From assembly GCA_019421725.1 (NCBI GenBank), contig JAHZES010000027.1:1-15541 (forward strand): DNA of 15,541 nt, written 5' to 3'. The DNA comes from Clostridiales bacterium (GTDB lineage: Bacteria; Bacillota; Clostridia; Oscillospirales; Acutalibacteraceae). A model generated the notes under the pieces. It saw only the letters and a program-made list of their open reading frames with translations, did no database searches and was not told where the DNA came from. Each line of letters begins with the position of its first letter. Positions within the stretch are counted from its first letter, which is position 1. Shown here piece after piece: positions 13,763 to 15,541 of this stretch. The position numbers and the translations under genes were made by a program.

Positions 13763-14554
13763 GTGCAAAGAATTACTTCGCGGGAAAATCCGATGATCAA
13801 AACTGTTTCCGCGCTGATGCTCTCTTCCCGGGAGCGGCGGGAGCAACGGTTGTTTGTCGCGGAAGGCGAGCGCCTTTGCGGCGATGCGGCCAAAAGCGGA
13901 GCAGAGATTGTACGTGCTTTTTTTACAGATTCCGCTTTGAAAAAGTACCCGCAGACATGTGAACAGGTTCGGAATACAGCGCACAGCAGCCTGCTGATTT
14001 CAGAAGAGCTGGCACAGAGGATCGCGGATACCAAAACGCCGCAGGGAATTTTTTGCGTTTGTCGGATGCTTGACAAAACGGCGGATTTGGTTCATATTAA
14101 TAAGAATAACCGTTTTGTTGTGCTGGAAAACCTGCAGGATCCTTCCAATATGGGCGCGGTCTTTCGCTCTGCAGAGGCTTTTGGGCTTAACGGAGTGATC
14201 CTGGCCGGCAATTGCTGTGACGTTTATGCGCCAAAGGCCGTTCGGGCGGGAATGGGGGCGGTATTTCGTTTGCCGCCGATCTTTGCGCAGTCCGGCGCGG
14301 AGGCAGCACGGCTGCTGAACCAAAACGGAATTCGAACGGCAGCGGCGGTTGTGGGGCGGACGGCCCTGCCGCCTGCCCATGCGCGGCTTGGAGCGGGCTC
14401 TGCCGTTTTTATCGGTAACGAAGGCAACGGCCTCAGTACAGAGTGTATTCACGCCTGCCAGACGCTGGTCACGATCCCCATGGCGGGGAGAGCGGAATCC
14501 CTCAATGCCGCGGTGGCTGCCGGAATCCTGATTTGGGAAATGGTTCGCGAATAA
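13763..14554 (+). CDS. SpoU/TrmH-family RNA 2'-O-methyltransferase
   Basis: SPOUT enzymes of this group methylate a ribose 2'-OH in rRNA or tRNA using SAM bound in a trefoil knot. The three SpoU motifs are all present: ENLQDPSNMGAVFRSAEAFG (122-141, with Asn128 and Arg135), VFIGNEGNGLS (215-225) and IPMAGRAESLNAAVAAGI (238-255). The N-terminal part (MQRITSRENPMIK..., LFVAEGERL at 30-38) is the usual substrate-binding domain of RlmB/TsnR-like members. The start is GTG at 13763, with GGAGG eight bases upstream; an upstream in-frame extension overlaps rplT and its terminator and is rejected. It has 263 residues, normal for the group. It lies between rplT and dprA, 24 bases ahead of the latter. 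The target RNA is not readable from the sequence. Confidence 0.93.
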   Translation: MQRITSRENPMIKTVSALMLSSRERREQRLFVAEGERLCGDAAKSGAEIVRAFFTDSALKKYPQTCEQVRNTAHSSLLISEELAQRIADTKTPQGIFCVCRMLDKTADLVHINKNNRFVVLENLQDPSNMGAVFRSAEAFGLNGVILAGNCCDVYAPKAVRAGMGAVFRLPPIFAQSGAEAARLLNQNGIRTAAAVVGRTALPPAHARLGAGSAVFIGNEGNGLSTECIHACQTLVTIPMAGRAESLNAAVAAGILIWEMVRE

Positions 14555-14578
14555 TCACGGGGAAAGGAGAGTTGCCGT

Positions 14579-15541
14579 ATGTCGGAGCTTAAATATGCGG
14601 TTTGGCTTCAGCAGGCTTTGGGAGAAGGCGGAGCCCTTCCGGCGCAGGTTTTGCGGCAGTTTTCCTCTTTTCGTGATTTTTATGAAGCAGGGCCGCAGGA
14701 GTGGAGGCTTTGCGGACTGTTTCATCTGAAGCAGCTCGATAAGCTGGAGCGGACAAGCCTGAAGAATGCAGAAAAAATTCTGTACCGCTGCGAAACCTTG
14801 GGACAGACTGTTCTTTCGTTGGAGGACCCGGTTTACCCGGAGCGTCTTCGGCAAATTCCGGATCCGCCGGCGGTGCTTTATCTGGCAGGAAACCTGCCGG
14901 ACATTGACCGTCGGATTTGCGTTGCTGTGGTTGGCACACGGGACGCAACGCCGACCGGAATTCGGGTCGCCATGGAATTTTGCAGTCAGATGGCAAAGCA
15001 GGGCGTGGTGATTGTCAGCGGCGGTGCGCTCGGTATGGACACTGCCGCGCACAAAGGGGCGCTGATGGTTGGCGGCTGCACCGTCGCTGTGTTGGGCTGC
15101 GGCTTGAACACGCGTTATCTTGCGGAAAATCTTTCAATGCGGCAGCAAATTCAAATCGGCGGCGCGCTGGTAAGCGAGTATCCACCGGATTCCCCAGCGC
15201 TTGGCTTTCATTTTCCGCAGAGAAACAGAATTATTTCAGGCCTTTCGCTTGGCACACTTGTAGTGGAGGCCGGCGAGAAAAGTGGATCATTGATTACGGC
15301 CCGTCAGGCGCTGGAGCAGGGGCGGGATGTGTTTGCGGTACCAGGCAGCCTGTTAAGCTATCGTTCCGGCGGGTCAAACCGCCTTTTGCGCGACGGAGCA
15401 AAGCCGGTGCTGGAAATTGCCGATATTCTGGAGGAATACAGCGACTTTGCTCCCGGCCGGCTGCCGCAGGCGGCGCAGCAGATCAGCCTTTTTCAACCGC
15501 AGAATCCGGCGAAGCGGGGAGCCACCCGGAGAAAGCAGGCG
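14579..15541 (+). CDS. dprA: DNA-processing protein DprA (3' end beyond window)
   Basis: DprA/Smf binds single-stranded DNA entering during transformation and loads RecA on it. The frame is open from the ATG at 14579 (AGGAG nine bases upstream) to the window edge, 321 codons. The Rossmann-like DprA core is clear: VAVVGTRDATPTG (115-127), SGGALGMDTAAHKGAL (147-162), TVAVLGCGL (168-176), FPQRNRIISGLSLGTLVVEA (212-231), GSLITARQALEQGRDVFAVPGS (236-257) and GGSNRLLRDGA (264-274). SGGALGMD differs slightly from the common SGxAxGID. The N-terminal SAM-like region spans about 1-75. The family usually has a further C-terminal winged helix, which would lie past the edge. It follows the TrmH-type gene closely and is probably co-transcribed. 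Competence in this organism is not shown by this gene, as dprA is also kept in many strains not known to be transformable. Confidence 0.95.
   Translation, partial: MSELKYAVWLQQALGEGGALPAQVLRQFSSFRDFYEAGPQEWRLCGLFHLKQLDKLERTSLKNAEKILYRCETLGQTVLSLEDPVYPERLRQIPDPPAVLYLAGNLPDIDRRICVAVVGTRDATPTGIRVAMEFCSQMAKQGVVIVSGGALGMDTAAHKGALMVGGCTVAVLGCGLNTRYLAENLSMRQQIQIGGALVSEYPPDSPALGFHFPQRNRIISGLSLGTLVVEAGEKSGSLITARQALEQGRDVFAVPGSLLSYRSGGSNRLLRDGAKPVLEIADILEEYSDFAPGRLPQAAQQISLFQPQNPAKRGATRRKQA

Overview
The window looks like chromosomal core DNA from a moderately GC-rich member of the Firmicutes, class Clostridia. Oscillospirales-type relatives are my best guess, not a proof. The support is strong AGGAGG-type ribosome sites, TTGACA/TATAAT-type promoters, a BlaI/M56 pair, a MurT/GatD pair, and the infC-rpmI-rplT order with an attenuated leader. 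No mobile element, rRNA, tRNA or CRISPR array is visible.

The left half (1-7.8 kb) is read on the minus strand. From right to left it holds a BlaI-type repressor and an M56 membrane metalloprotease (two-gene unit, 7782-5567). Next come three closely packed genes: an RlmI-type 23S rRNA m5C methyltransferase, a small MmcQ/YjbR protein and an RlmA-type 23S rRNA m1G methyltransferase (5398-2940). A 168-residue protein of possible LURP-one/YxjI type and the ribosome-associated GTPase TypA/BipA follow.

The right half (8.0-15.5 kb) is read on the plus strand. It starts with a MurT-GatD pair, then a Ser/Glu-rich single-pass membrane protein and an orphan solute-binding lipoprotein. After these come infC-rpmI-rplT behind a strong promoter and a leader terminator, a SpoU/TrmH RNA methyltransferase, and dprA, which runs off the right edge.

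The point most worth following is the GatD protein. It keeps the whole GatD framework, but the positions of the catalytic cysteine and the catalytic histidine are glycine (97) and leucine (195). A MurT with intact P-loop and zinc ribbon is coupled to it by a 4-base overlap, so this looks like a MurT-GatD complex without its own glutaminase. Other points are a double palindromic operator in front of blaI (one arm pair of 14 bp), an M56 sensor without a penicillin-binding domain, an ATT start codon for infC with an intrinsic terminator in its leader, and a candidate attenuator in the leader of the rlmI-like gene. Several starts were moved from the longest reading frame on ribosome-site evidence (typA, rlmA, rlmI-like, solute-binding protein, infC, trmH).
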